64,000 nt of DNA from Silurus meridionalis (taxonomy: Eukaryota; Chordata; Actinopteri; Siluriformes; Siluridae), in the NCBI RefSeq assembly GCF_014805685.1, contig NW_025804663.1:304501-368500 (forward strand), given 5' to 3'. How positions within the stretch are numbered: position 1 is the stretch's first letter; each line of letters begins with the position of its first letter. A model generated the notes under the pieces. The model did no database searches and was not told where the DNA came from. It saw only the letters and a list, made by a program, of their open reading frames with translations. This document shows, piece by piece, positions 10,231-22,639 of the stretch. The translations under genes and the position numbers were made by a program.

Positions 10231-10619
10231 TGGGAGCAGCCGAAAGAAGAAGAAGAAGAAGATATCCAGTAGTTGCTGCCCTTTACCTGCTCCCAGTCTC
10301 TTATAGACACAAAGGTAAAGTACAAAGGTACCGTACACAGTCTGGCACCTGCCTTGCTTTCCGATCTCATTTCCATTCAACATTTGCCCGAAGCAATTAC
10401 GTCCTTAAACATCTAACAGTGAACAGTCCCCAGGACACAAGTAAGAACAATGCAAATATGTTAAAAACGATGCATTGTGATATAAATGCCAACTTCTATT
10501 CAGTGCAGTCTTTAAAAAGCTGCATCACATCGTTAGCTTTTATGCCAATGCATCTTTAGAGATATAAAGAGGTTATAAATTTAAAATGTATAAGTTTGTT
10601 TCTTATAATTGTAAGTTTA

Positions 10620-10866
10620 TCCCTAATTAGTGATCCAATGGTGACTGTAGTGAAGAGACTCAAAAGGGAACCTCAACCTCATCCTCAACACTAAATGTTC
10701 ATTATAACAGTTCCATCAGTGTTGATGAGTACCGTTAAGTGATATTTTAATTCTTCATTCATAATTTTCAAGAATAATCATTTTCTGTGTAAAGCTGCTT
10801 TGAGACAATGTTCATTGTTAAATGCGCAATACAAATAAAAATGAATTTAATTAAATTAAATTGAAT
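10620..10866 (+). mobile_element. L2-A 3'UTR and tail fragment
   Basis: The strongly conserved 3' end (tgtaaagctgctttgagac, then aatacaaataaaaatgaat) is followed by degenerate AATT-rich repeats. Only the last ~250 bp of the LINE is present. From 10281 to 10619 nothing was recognised. Confidence 0.85.
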
Positions 10867-10932
10867 ATAATTGTACTTTATGAATAAATTATATAATGTT
10901 CTACAAATAGACAATTGAATTTCTTTTAAGCA

Positions 10933-11008
10933 AGTCATGTATACACTCCCGAGTCATGTAGAAACTCCCGAGTCATGTAGAAACTCCCGAGTCATGTAGA
11001 AACTCCTG
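10933..11008. repeat. 19-bp tandem repeat, about four copies
   Basis: The unit agtcatgtagaaactcccg is repeated. The first copy differs at two bases and the last at one. From 11010 to 11860 I see only a G-run (11476-11486) and unassigned DNA. Confidence 0.9.
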
Positions 11009-11860
11009 AGTGCATTTAATGATTCTAAATGAATGCAGATATTTGAGATATATTATACAGCTGGAATTTACTGTAATTCACTGTAAACTCTATTATAAAT
11101 ACTGTACCCATATACACTATAATATATCAGTAAATATTCCCAGAACAGCAGGACGCTGTAGAAGCATCACAGCATGTTAAAATGACATAGAAGTGAAAGC
11201 TTCACACCGAATGCTTCAGATGCTAAGAAATAATAATCACTTTCTATAACAATGTTTCGACGAGGCTACACAGTTCTTTTAAATACATGGAGAAATAAAT
11301 ATTATGTGAGGCTCTGCAGAAGCCCTCGGTGGTAATATAATTCCCCGACTGAACACCAGACAGGAAATAGAAGCCCATTATAAAGCTCCGATTCTACAGA
11401 GCAGCTGCACGGCTGAGAGCTTCACACAAGTTTTTATGTTATTACAAATTCCTCAGATCGTGTGTGATGGAAGGTGGGGGGGGGGGTGTTTGATGAAGAA
11501 GAACTGAGGAGGAGCAGAGGACGTACAAGTCCATGCTTCTCGATATGGATGAGAAAATCTCCTAATGGCTGCTTTTAAACCCCAATTGTGAGGCGTGGAG
11601 CTTAATGACAGGGTTTGTCATGTTGCCACACACAGCCAAAGGCTAACCGCTAAACGTTTCACATGCTAATGGAGCTCTGTTTTTTATATAAATCAGAAAA
11701 GAAAGCGTTATTATTATGAGCAATGACAGTGGAGATTTGGATTCCTGCAGAGAAAATGGCAAGGGGTTTGTTTTGGTTTTATTGTTATAATTACAGATTT
11801 TCTGTGAAAGCAAAGACCTTAAGTACATTCTTGTAGACTCCAGGAGCAGAAATAACCTAC

Positions 11861-11935
11861 CTGAAGCTTTTATTGCTCCAGCTCCTCCTCCAGCTGGTGG
11901 ACATTTCACCCTGATCTCAGGACAGAACAGATTTC
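11861..11935 (-). other. Candidate 75-bp coding exon, unknown gene
   Basis: On the minus strand a pyrimidine-rich acceptor (tttattttgtag) precedes 75 bp, which is followed by the donor gtaggt. Only one frame is open; it contains CPEIRVKCPPAGGGAGAIKAS. The length is a multiple of three. No matching neighbour exon was found and I do not recognise the peptide. It may be chance or a lone exon of a gene extending outside the reach of visual reading. From 11936 to 12840 nothing else was recognised. Confidence 0.25.
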
Positions 11936-12844
11936 CTACAAAATAAACACAAATGTTAAACCATATCTCATAACAAACAATGAACGTTTTATATCTAATC
12001 ACAGCCCAGAAGACCAACATTGAAAGAACATCCCCCTTGATCTTCTGCTCACATCATCACATGACCCTGAGTCAAATTCATCATCAGTTCAGTTGCTCCA
12101 CTTGAACATTAGTTATGGAATATAACCTGGTTGAAGCAGCACAGTCACAGAAGTTTGAGGTGGTCTTCAAACCTGGCTTGATTGTTCCTGGTTTCTCCCC
12201 AGCAGTGTTCATCTGGTTTCAGTCTCATTTTGTTTATTCCCATTCCACCTTCACTAATGTGACGTTCTGCTGTTTATAACGTGGTACACGTGTGGTGGAA
12301 AGTGATGATGTCATCATCAAGTAAACGCACGTACACTGGTTGCTTTACGTTCTAACCCGAGTACGAGTTACGTTCCCATTCACGGCTGGGTTAAATTGCA
12401 GCTAAACTCACACCGCCCCCTACAGGCATCTCAGGTTTGGTGCACTTCAAAGGTACTATTCTGATAATGCAGAGTAAAAAGAGGGATGTCGAGAGAGCGA
12501 CTGTTTATCGCTGCTGTAACGTAAGTGACAACACAAAGTACCTCCTTCTATTGGAATTAAATTATATATAACTTTAAAAATCAGCTTTAACGTTTTTTTT
12601 ATATAATTTGGGGCAAAGTGCTGTATTATAATAAAACGCTCAGCGCTGTGGTGGTGAAAGAATTTAACTTTATACGTGTCACATTTACTTTACAGCACAG
12701 TGATATTCTTTCTTCTTTACCACAAAAACCTTAATCAATAAGCTAACGCTACAATAATTAAAGGCAAAAAAATATTTTTATTATCAATTAGAGGAAATAA
12801 TAATAATTATTATTTCTTCACATATCTCAGTGATTTTAGGAAGC

Positions 12845-12965
12845 TTGGGTCAGATGTGTTACAGCGCCCCCTGGAGCACAGAGGGTTAAGGGCCCCAAGA
12901 GTGGCAGCTTGGCGATAACAGGACTTGAACTACAATCATCTGATCAGTAACCCAGGGCCTTAAAT
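12845..12965 (-). mobile_element. tRNA-derived SINE fragment
   Basis: On the minus strand the sequence reads ggttactgatcagatg, then gttcaagtcctgttat (B-box-like), then aagctgccactcttggg and gcccttaaccctctg. This is the body of the same SINE family found at 15.6, 18.3 and 20.9 kb. From 12966 to 13830 nothing else was recognised apart from TACTAC/AAT short repeats at 12967-12992. Confidence 0.65.
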
Positions 12966-13831
12966 ACTACTACTACTACTAATAATAATAATTAGAGGAT
13001 ATATATAAAGATAACTCCACTTCATCACACCACTCCATCCCTGAGTGAGTGTTTGAATGAGAAACACTGCTGTAATGACCGTCAGAACGAGTGGAAGAAG
13101 GGATATGCTGCTGGATGTGTTTACAATCACTCACGCCATCAAGTGCATTAATTAGAGTGTGTGAGGGCACTCCGAGCGAGTCGCCCCGTATGATTTCTAC
13201 CCGACTGATAGAATTTAAAGTGCTGCGGATTCCCGAGGCTCAGTGTTCATAACGTGAGCCGGAGTATGAACATTTCTGCCACTCGACCTCTCCTTCACAA
13301 ACCTGAATTCATTACTGCAGAGCACAGAGGAAAGTCAATAAACTCCAACATGAGTGCACAAAAATCACATTCCTCTCATTTAATCAGGCCGTGAGAAAGT
13401 ATGCATGAGGAGAGAGGAAATAAAACACACTTCATTGACAATCCTTGAAATGATCATCATGAAAAAACCTCACACTCGAGATAAATAAAGGCCTTTCACG
13501 CCGATTCGCTTTTTATTGCTCAGCATTTCAGACTCCATCTCTCACGTCTAGCGAGTGCTCCATCACCAGCGTATAAATCATACCTACAGACCTCGCTAAC
13601 AAGAAATTTCCTTTTTATTTCCTGTAGCTAAGGGACTGGAATACCCAGAATGCACTGCTCTTCCTATTTTCATGTAAATGGGACACACTTATTAGTTTAC
13701 TCATTTCATGGACTCGTGATTGTGGAATCCTTCTTTTTATTTTCTCTGCAGGGTTTCTGCATCTATAATCAGGGTTTCACATTCAAATTAACACTCGAGT
13801 GAGAAGCTACAGTTTATCATATACACATCAC

Positions 13832-14268
13832 CACAAGTATTTGGACACATGATGTTTCCAGCCATATGTGTTTCTTTTCTAAAGTTGGAGGCACACAATT
13901 GTATCAGACGTCTTTGGGTGCAGGAGCATGACATTTTCCTTGAACTAGGAAACAAGGAGACCCAAAACCTCCTAGCATGAAAATGCTCTTGTGCACATTA
14001 AAATCTGCTTTGCATGGCTTGAAGTGGAAGATCTCCTGCTATAAACACTATTGAACACCCTTGGGATGAATGTGAATGCTGACTGCACCCCAGGCCTCCT
14101 CACCTTCTCTTCTACATCAGTACCTGACTTTACTCACACTCTTGCAGCTGAATGAATCTCCACAAAATCTAATGGAACAGAAATTAAGTAACAGAAAATG
14201 GAGATTAGATGGTCAAAAAGATGCACATTTCAACCATATAGTTTGGTGTCCACAAACTTTTGGCCAAT
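13832..14268 (+). mobile_element. Decayed Tc1/mariner-like transposon remnant
   Basis: The ends form an imperfect inverted pair: caccacaagtatttggacac on the left and gtgtccacaaacttttggcc on the right. Inside, a degenerate stretch near 14045-14160 still resembles the end of a Tc1 transposase (attgaacacccttgggatga encodes an IEHPWDE-like DDE-region motif, followed by a sequence rich in stops). It is far shorter than an autonomous element. From 14270 to 15000 nothing further was recognised; the overlapping ORFs at 14547-14873 have no supporting motif. Confidence 0.65.
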
Positions 14269-15001
14269 GGTTTTAAATGAAGCCAGTTCTTGACAGCAGA
14301 AAAGTAGGAAAATGAGCACTTACAGCCTGAGTGCAGCAGATTGACCCTGTGAGTCAAATCTCAGGTCAGTTCATGTTGAGAAAACTCTGAAAGCTGGAAT
14401 GTAGCGCAGCAGGAGACCATCACCACCACCATTAACCACGGCCGCTTTCACTCCAGAGCTGAAAGAAAACTCTGATGGTAAGCTGCATGTTTATCCCTTG
14501 ATGTTCTCCTGTATGATCACATTTTCCAGCAGCATGAGAGCAGCATTTGTGTGGATCGTGTGTGGAAGAACATGAGTTTGGTGAAGTGTTTCATTTCACA
14601 TGTAGCTGCAACTTCAATTTCTCCAAGAATTCAGTTATACATTTATCTAATAGTGAATCCATGTACCTCTCAGAGTCTTGGTTTTCAGGTCTACTCCAAA
14701 CTCCTCCATTCCCTATACTCCTTATCGCAGCATTCGCTCTGCTTGTTCACACTCTCAGGCAATACCGAGTCTTGCTGTGTTTGAGTCTCTGCGTTTCCTC
14801 CTGGTGTTTATTCACGTTTCACGTCGTTGCTCTTGGTCTTGTTCATGCTGATTGCAGACACGGTGATGTTTAATTTCCTTCTTTTATATTGTCATTAAAC
14901 TGCATTCTTCTCTGCACTACCATGTGTTTGTCTAGCCATGATTTTGGTTCCATGTCTCCACCCACATCCTTGTCATTAGATGTTTCTCGTTGTTTATCTG
15001 T

Positions 15002-15003
<2 letters not shown>

Positions 15004-15050
<47 letters not shown>
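15004..15050. repeat. (GT)n microsatellite
   Basis: Pure GT tract. From 15051 to 15587 only unassigned DNA. Confidence 0.95.
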
Positions 15051-15051
<1 letters not shown>

Positions 15052-15587
15052 GTTTGTTTAACGTTTGTCTCACGTTGATGATTTTGGACCTTGTCTTCCT
15101 GTACTCCTATTTATAATAACACCACTTCTTGGATCTGCCGCAACCCTCTCACCTCCCGTTACACCACAATCTGCCTACACTGCATTCTCACCGCTTCGAG
15201 CCATTACACCACATCGTTCAGATATTAAAACTGAACTGATGCACTTTAGTTCATATTACAGGTCAAACACAAATGAGAACTATATCATACTTTTGTTCTC
15301 AGTAGCACCAGAGGAAGGAATTGAGGTCGTGTCCACACAAAAACGTAGTCTTTCAAAAACCATGTATTTTCAGTCGTTGCCACGACACGGCACAGAGCCG
15401 GAAAGTAAATAAAGCGCAGGCGGAATTGAGCACAGGGATGCGAGGGTTTTCCGACATTTCATTGTGAATGAACAACTTCTGGAAAATGATTGAAATGATA
15501 GTGTACGCAGAGCGTTTTGAGATGAAAACCTTGTTTTTGCTTTTATTAGATTCGATTCACGAGGCCTGAACTGAATGATGGAGGTGG

Positions 15588-15700
15588 ACGCTCTGTAGTT
15601 AAGGCACTGGCTGCTTGATCAGAAGGTCAAAAGGTATAAATCACATCACCAACATGCTGCCACTGCTGGGCCCTTGAGCAAGGCCCTTAACAGTCCAAAC
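15588..15700 (+). mobile_element. tRNA-derived SINE fragment
   Basis: The piece contains gttaaggcactggctgc, atcagaaggtcaaaagg, ctgccactgctgggccc and ttgagcaaggcccttaac, the conserved body of this SINE family. The 3' tail is lost. From 15700 to 16650 I see no gene; 15740-16015 faintly resembles an antisense LINE C-terminus but is too degraded to assign. Confidence 0.65.
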
Positions 15701-16654
15701 AAATTCGTTCTTGAAATTTCGTAGAAAGATGTGTTTTCAGACGAAGTTAGAGAAAAAGTCACTGTTGTACAAGAGGAAGAAGATTCTACAGATAAGAGTA
15801 AGAACAGAGTAGTTAAAAGCTTGAGATCCAGTAGATGTCATACGCATACTAGGACATCGATCTGAGCGTTGGAGAAGGAGCACATGTTCAAAGTAGGTCA
15901 GATAAATAGGAAGGAATCGGGTTATGTAATGCCTTATAAACAAAAAGCAGGAATTCAAAGCCAGTGCAGCTGTTGAAGAACAGGAGATATGCGATCCATC
16001 GTGGATTAACACCTACACATGTAAATCCTGTGGTAGAAGGGGTTCAGGTTTTAAACTGGTTCTCATAGCTGATACTGAGCATCAATCACCAATCCTCAAT
16101 TTCACTGTGGAACTGAAAATCATTTGTTGTGTATAAATGTGTATTGTATTTACTTTACTTATTAAAAATGACCATTTCTGCAAATCAGCAGTGTTTATAA
16201 TGGAGATGTATCAGATTTTAGATGTTTTGGTGCTGGTGCAGAAGATTTATTGTGGAAAGTAAAGCTTTAATAAATTAATGATGAATAAATAAAGAAGCAT
16301 TAATAGGAAGTATGGCTCTAAAGCAGGAATTAAACAGGCTCACTGGAAACACTGGGATACCTAATGAGAAGAGTAGAACACACGCAGTGCTGCTGAAAAA
16401 GACAAGTAAAGAACATATACGAGAATCATGTGACATGTAGAGGCTGATGGGTAGTGTAGTTCTGCACCTTTCAGTGCTGCAGTAACAACAGATTCAGGCT
16501 GATGTTGGCCAAAATGTGAATCTAAAAATTCACACATGACATTATTCATAATATCATTACATATATATTCTACACATTTCATTTCAGATATATCATCCAT
16601 ATATCCAGAGGATTTTGAATACAACAAGTTAAAGTTTAAATGTTCAACAACAGA

Positions 16655-17687
<1,033 letters not shown>

Positions 17688-17867
17688 TAGGGTACCAGCA
17701 AGACATCTTTAGAGATTCATTTGTTTTGGCACAAAGCTGGTAGAATAAAACTTGATGTGTCTCTAACACTCTCCAAACCATGTCTACAAACATCTCTTCC
17801 AGAGGTGCTCAAATCAGCAGTACTTAAAACAAAATTTAGACAAACATTGAAAATAGCCCTATCTCAC

Positions 17868-18290
17868 TATGAGACCATAACCTATCCCACAAAAAAAAGA
17901 ACATAGCCTCTCTCACCGAGAAACCATAGCCCCTCCCACCGATAGAGCATAACCCTCCCACTAAAAAGAGAACATAGCTCTTCCACTTAGAGAACATAGT
18001 CCCTCCCACCAAGAGAGCATAGCCCCTCCGACTGTGAGAACATTGCCACTCCCACTGAGATACCGTAGCTTCTCCCACCGAGAGGACAAAGCCCCTCCCA
18101 CCGAGAGGATAGCCCCTCCCAATAAAAAGAGAACATAGCCCTTCCACTTAGAACACGGCCCCTCCCACTAAGATAGCATAGCCACTCCCACAAAAACATG
18201 GCCCCTCCCACTAAGATAACATTGCTCCTCCGCCTAAGAGAACATAGCCCATCCCACTAAAAAGAGAGCATAGCCCATCCTACAAGAACA
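17868..18290. repeat. Degenerate ~22-bp minisatellite
   Basis: About 18-20 units follow a pattern like agaacatagcccctcccac, with variable lengths caused by A-rich insertions (aaaaagag). The antisense open frames over this region (17836-18211) are products of the repeat and not genes. Confidence 0.9.
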
Positions 18291-18295
18291 TGGCA

Positions 18296-18463
18296 AACTA
18301 GTCGATCAGAAAGGTTATGAATTCAAATCCCAACACTGCGGATCTACTGGGCCCCTGACTAAGGCCCCTAACCCTCACTTGCTTAGTTGTATAAATAAGA
18401 TAATTGCAAATGGCTCTACATATGGGCATCTGCCAAATGCCATGAAGCTAAATGTTAATGTAA
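18296..18463 (+). mobile_element. tRNA-derived SINE with LINE-type tail
   Basis: The body contains a B-box-like gaattcaaatcccaac followed by actgggcccctgactaagg. The 3' end reads gggcatctgccaaatgcc then aatgtaaatg, the reverse complement of the Rex1-like LINE tail at 5858-5900. From 18470 to 19340 I see a possible decayed DNA-transposon scrap (18480-18840) and nothing else. Confidence 0.72.
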
Positions 18464-19339
18464 ATGTCTCCTTCCATCCAGAGAGCACTACCAGTTTTAC
18501 TCAGGCTATAACTGTCCTGTGAACATCTCCTACATGTGGATATCTGCAGCTCCAGGGTTCCTTCAGTCCTGTTGATCAACTCTGTGACTAATCCTCTCTG
18601 TACCTGGTCTGTACTGACTGCTGGTGGACAGCCTTCTCCAGGCAGATTCTCAGTTCTGCTGTTTTCTTCATTTTTATCATAATTATTGTGCAGAGTCTTG
18701 CATAAGTATTCACCCCCAAGAGCACCATGAAATCCAGGAAGAAATCATTTCACAGGTACAGAATAGAAAAGATCTCTGCACTTCTCTAGTACATGGAGGT
18801 GGAATCTTTGTTAAACCTTAAACTGAAAGAATAACCTGGTGCTTGTATTTGGTTCCAAATACGTTCTGTTTATTCCTGAATCCTGAAGAAAAGGAAACAT
18901 TACCAAATACACATTTTGATTAGCTGCGATTAAAAAGTAGCATGAAAACAAAAGCATTCAAATGCATAGACAATCAAAGGCTGAAAAAAGCACATCTGTA
19001 CATCTGTCACACTGTTTTCGATTAGTTTTTGATGTTGTTCTGTTGGTTTACTTATGATTTAAATATATTCCTTTAAAAGGTTATGAGCAAAGACGAGGTC
19101 GAATATATTTCCATTTCTGATGCTCAGTGGAACTGCGGAAGAAAGTGATGAGATTCTAGCAACCATCACTACTGAAGAGGAAAACTGGAGATGAAGGATA
19201 TTGGTGTTTATTATTGGTAGATATTGGGTAGATATTTAGTCTGCATTTTACTCTGAGGTCTAAATAATAAATAAGATTTCATAGCTAACATTATATACTA
19301 ATATTAATGTAGTTGTTACTTTGGAAGCAAAATAAAATC

Positions 19340-20719
19340 ACTAATGACCTGTTTTAAAATCACTAATGACCAGTTTTTAGCTTCAGACCAAGGCTTCATC
19401 TCGCTGTTAGTCTTACTAGAGCTTAGTGCTGGATTCGACACTATAGATCATGATCTTCTCCTAGATCGCTTACAGAATTACATTGGCATTCAGGGACGGG
19501 CATTAAGCCTTCTTTCACCATAGAAATATTTCTAAGCTAAGAAATATGTTGTCTATATCGGATGCAGAGAAGCTCGTCCATGCATTTATGACCTCCAGAC
19601 TGGACTACTGTAATGCGTTACTAGGTGGCTGTCCTGCGTCATTAATAAACAAGCTTCAGTTAGTTCAGAATGCAGCAGCAAGAGTTCTTACAAGGTCAAG
19701 AAAATATCACCATATAACCCCAATCTTATCGTCCCTACATTGGCTTCCGGTTAAGTTTCGAATAGACTACAAACTATTACTTCTCACTTATAAAACACTA
19801 AATGGATTGGCTCCCATGTATCTCTCAAGTCTTTTAACACGCTACAATCCGTCACACTCAAAACTCTGGGCTTCTAGTAGTTCCTAGAATAACAAAGTCC
19901 ACTAAAGGTGGTAGAGCATTCTCACATTTAGCTCCTAAACTCTGGAATAGTCTTCCTGACAGTGTTCGGGGCTCAGACACACTCTCCCAGTTTAAGTGTA
20001 GATTAAAAACATATCTTTTTAGCAAAGCCTACACATAACACACATCACATCATAACCTTGTGCTCCAGAACATCTGATCACATGCACATTATCAACTTGT
20101 GCTGTTAATATCATGAACAGCAGCTACGCTAATTCCTCTCCACTGCTTCTCTTTCTCTCCCCATCCCGAGGCTTCCTGAGGTTGCTCCAGCTCCAGTCAC
20201 ATCCCACCTCATGAAGATTATGGACTTTAAAGAAGAAGATGCCAAACTTGCAAACATCCTGAACCATCCAATTGGATCCCACTGCATGTGTGTAGTTTGA
20301 CCTTGGACCGCCTGGAGTGTTTAAAGGCTCTGGCATGGAGAAGCTGATGCTGGATCAAATGTTGAGCTCAGTAGCTCCTACTTTTATACCAAAGACTGTA
20401 GAAAGAACATTTACTTATAATCTTATACTCCAGTAATCATGTTAGTTCTCACTCTCCAGTGTTCTGTATTGTTGAAAGATTTATGATCAAACTCTTGATG
20501 TCACCCAAATGAGGATGGGTTCCCCTTTTGAGTCTGGTTCCTCTCAAGGTTTCTTCCTCATAACATCTAAGGGAGTTTTTCCTTGCCACAGTCTCCACGG
20601 CTGCTCATCAGGGACAAATTCACACCATTCACCTTCACTGTTGATTTGTGTAAAGCTGCTTTGAGACAATGTCTGTTGTGAAAAGCGCTATACAAATAAA
20701 CTTGACTTGACTTGACTTA
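19340..20719 (+). mobile_element. L2-like LINE, second subfamily (L2-B), internally deleted
   Basis: The copy starts in RT motif 3 (LLELSAGFDTIDHDLLLDRL, about 19412-19470). It jumps over the catalytic core to the thumb ([18 protein letters not shown], 19570), then continues to a C-terminus with APKLWNSLPDSVRGSDTLS and a stop near 20035. The ~680-bp 3'UTR is unlike L2-A until its last 200 bp, which carries the shared end (tgtaaagctgctttgagac) and ACTTG repeats. Without the YADD motif it cannot encode active RT. A 22-bp tandem duplication (aatcactaatgacc) lies at its start. Confidence 0.87.
19546..20037 (+). pseudogene. L2-B RT thumb and C-terminal domain
   Basis: The frame 19546-19887 carries the thumb ([39 protein letters not shown]). 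A frameshift near 19850 is followed by RITKSTKGGRAFSHLAPKL and FKCRLKTYLFSKAYT before the stop. It is the best preserved C-terminus of the L2 copies in the window. Confidence 0.83.
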
Positions 20720-20899
20720 AACACTTCTTCACTCAGAGTATCATTTTACCTGCGTTAACCATGTACGAGGTTCTGAGGTCAATTCCCAGCATCTCCAGGG
20801 CTCCAGGGCAGAGTATTAATACAATTTAAAAACTTTGCAGGTCATCTTCCATTTTTTTTCTGCAGACTTCACATTTGGCTATTATACGTTTTGGAAAGT

Positions 20900-21071
20900 G
20901 ATAGCTTAGTCAATGAGATGTTTGACTTTCGATTGGAAGGTTGGAAATGCCAGCGCTACCAAGCTGCCACTGCTGGGCACCTGGGCAAGACCCCGAACCC
21001 TCAGTTCTATAAATGAGATAATAGTAAGTCCCTTTGGAAAAGGCATCTGCTAAATACTGTAAATGTAAATC
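20900..21071 (+). mobile_element. tRNA-derived SINE with LINE-type tail
   Basis: The body includes ccaagctgccactgctggg followed by a degenerate gcaagacc segment and cctcagttctataaatgag. The tail is aaaggcatctgctaaatac then tgtaaatgtaaat. It matches the SINE at 18.3 kb and the reverse complement of the Rex1-like LINE 3' end. Confidence 0.75.
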
Positions 21072-21286
21072 TAACAGGTAGACAGAGATGATTCTAGATC
21101 AGGGTTGGCCAACCCACGGCTCGCGAGCCGCATGCGGCTCTTTGGCTGGTTTCATGCAGCTCTTACGTTCATATTGAAGTTTGTGTGTGTTTAATTTTTA
21201 ATGTGCGTGTTCGCTTTGCTTAAGTTCAATACGGTGCTTTTAAGACTTAAATGAGCTTGCCCCTACTGGGAAACTTTGCGGTATAT

Positions 21287-21880
21287 CAGACCTGGTCAAA
21301 CTACGGCCCGCGGGTCACATACGGCCCTTTGTACATCCCTGTCCGGCCCGCGTGAGGCCAATCATAAATTACAGGGATACACCGAAAATTTTCGGCTGAA
21401 ATACCTAAATCACCGAAACAACACGGCAGAATTACAACTGTAATGACGCAATAAAAAAGCGCAGCAGCACACGGTTATCTGGATAAGAGCAACATGTCTG
21501 CGGTGTGCGGAGAGCGATTTGCAAAACATGTAATGCTGAAATTTCAAGAGGGGGTGTATCTGCAAAGAGTTTCTCCACGTCAGGTTTAATTTATCACCTG
21601 AAATCCAAACATCCCGATTGCCTCCTAAATATGAGAAGAACGCGGCGCTGAAAAGTAAAGTCAATCCGAGCATGCGCACTCCGTCTGTAGAGGACGTTTT
21701 TGAATAGGCAGGAAAGTTTTCCAGTGATGGTGCCGAGACAAAAGGCATAACACAAAAAATTATGGCTTTCATTGCCTTTTGAATTTTCATTTTGGTGCAT
21801 CCCTAAAATATTATCGGTGTGGCCCTCTGACACAATTCAGGTTTCTCATGTGGCCCCTTGTAAAAATTAATTGCCCCCTG
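21287..21880. mobile_element. hAT-type non-autonomous transposon (middle)
   Basis: It starts cagacctggtcaaactacgg and ends ttgccccctg. It is flanked by cggtatat at 21279-21286 and 21881-21888, an exact 8-bp duplication. The GC-rich ends (acggcccgcgggtc) match a widespread vertebrate hAT end type. Its own coding sequence is absent; it holds a third element. Confidence 0.88.
21372..21805 (+). mobile_element. hAT-type transposon with BED-finger remnant (inner)
   Basis: Terminal repeats are cagggatacaccgaaaat and, inverted, tagggatgcaccaaaat. The flanking 8-mers ataaatta and aaatatta match at 6 of 8 positions. Inside, a short frame near 21500-21620 encodes C-K-T-C-N-A-E-I followed by LIYHLKSKH, the cysteine/histidine spacing of a BED zinc finger from a hAT transposase N-terminus. 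The catalytic domain is deleted. Confidence 0.78.
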
Positions 21881-21926
21881 CGGTATATTCATCTCACGCA
21901 CATGCGCATTTGACGAAAATACCGTA

Positions 21927-22127
21927 TTGAACTCAAGCGAAGTGAACACGCACATAAAAAAAACACAAAGAAAGGCTGTGTTTTCTACCCTGAAACACGT
22001 GAAATCAAAGCATCGATCTGTTCTGACTGACACACACGTGAATGAATTGCTTCGAGTGGCAACAACGGAATACGAGGCAGATTTGAAGGGGATTGTTCAA
22101 GGCAAGGAATGCCAAAAGTCCCACTAA
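21927..22127 (+). pseudogene. hAT transposase C-terminal fragment
   Basis: Roughly 55 residues ending VQGKECQKSH. The block FSTLKHVKSKHRSVLTDTH plus HVNELLRVATTEYEADLKG corresponds to the conserved last segment of hAT transposases, where the protein dimerises. The natural stop is kept. The rest of the transposase is missing. Confidence 0.75.
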
Positions 22128-22326
22128 GTAACATGCATAGTAAAAGAAAAACGCTATTGTAAATTATTATATTTTTGTTTGTGGACTTGGTTGAACTGAA
22201 AGTTTGTGTGTGTGTGTGTGAGACACAATGTTCATTGTTGAAAATGACTGTCCTGTGGTCTTAGAACTGTAGGAGTCAATTTCTGTCATTATGTTGGTGT
22301 GTGACATTTACAATAAATCTGGCTGA

Positions 22327-22362
<36 letters not shown>

Positions 22363-22639
22363 GAAGGGATGGGTGATGTTCATGTGTGCCCATGTGTATG
22401 ATGTGGCTCTTTGCGGTAACACAGTAAAAAAATGTGGCTCTCGGTCTCTGACTTGTTGCCACCCCTGTTCTAGATTATAGTTATTCATAATGTATAAAGG
22501 TCTACATGGGAATTCAGCAGAAACTATAAGAAGGTATATGATATGTATCTTTTGTTTTGTTTTTTGCTATGTTTTAGTATACACAGTTGTGTGGTTTTCT
22601 CCTTTACAACATCTAAAGAATTTGTCTACTACACTGTCC

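Larger units (their letters stand above)
7121..10261 (+). mobile_element. Full-length RTE-like LINE with 19-bp target-site duplication
   Basis: The element starts with a GC-rich 5'UTR (aacccagccattagg) and ends in AAG repeats. It is flanked by identical copies of atatccagtagttgctgcc at 7102-7120 and 10262-10280. Layout: 5'UTR 7121-~7400, APE-type endonuclease ~7430-8100, linker ~8100-8800, reverse transcriptase ~8800-9700, C-terminal region to the stop at 10228-10230. A single ORF is expected, but about six small deletions break it. The long perfect duplication implies a young insertion, which sits oddly with so many frameshifts. Confidence 0.95.
21100..22467 (+). mobile_element. hAT transposon (outer) with 8-bp target duplication
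   Basis: The ends are cagggttggccaac and, inverted, caggggtggcaac. Both are flanked by ttctagat (21092-21099, 22468-22475), the 8-bp duplication typical of hAT insertions. Only the C-terminus of the transposase survives (about 21927-22125), with HVNELLRVATTEYEADLKG, which I recognise as the hAT dimerisation-region end. Two GT microsatellites lie at 22205-22220 and 22332-22358. The element is interrupted by another hAT at 21287-21880. Confidence 0.9.

Noticed and set aside
14547..15412. Overlapping frames of 108, 77, 75 and 115 residues
   Set aside because: No recognisable domain; one spans a GT microsatellite and the others overlap in competing frames.
17836..18211. Antisense frames of 103 and 74 residues rich in G, R and S
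   Set aside because: Both are translations of the degenerate minisatellite; their periodicity follows the DNA repeat.
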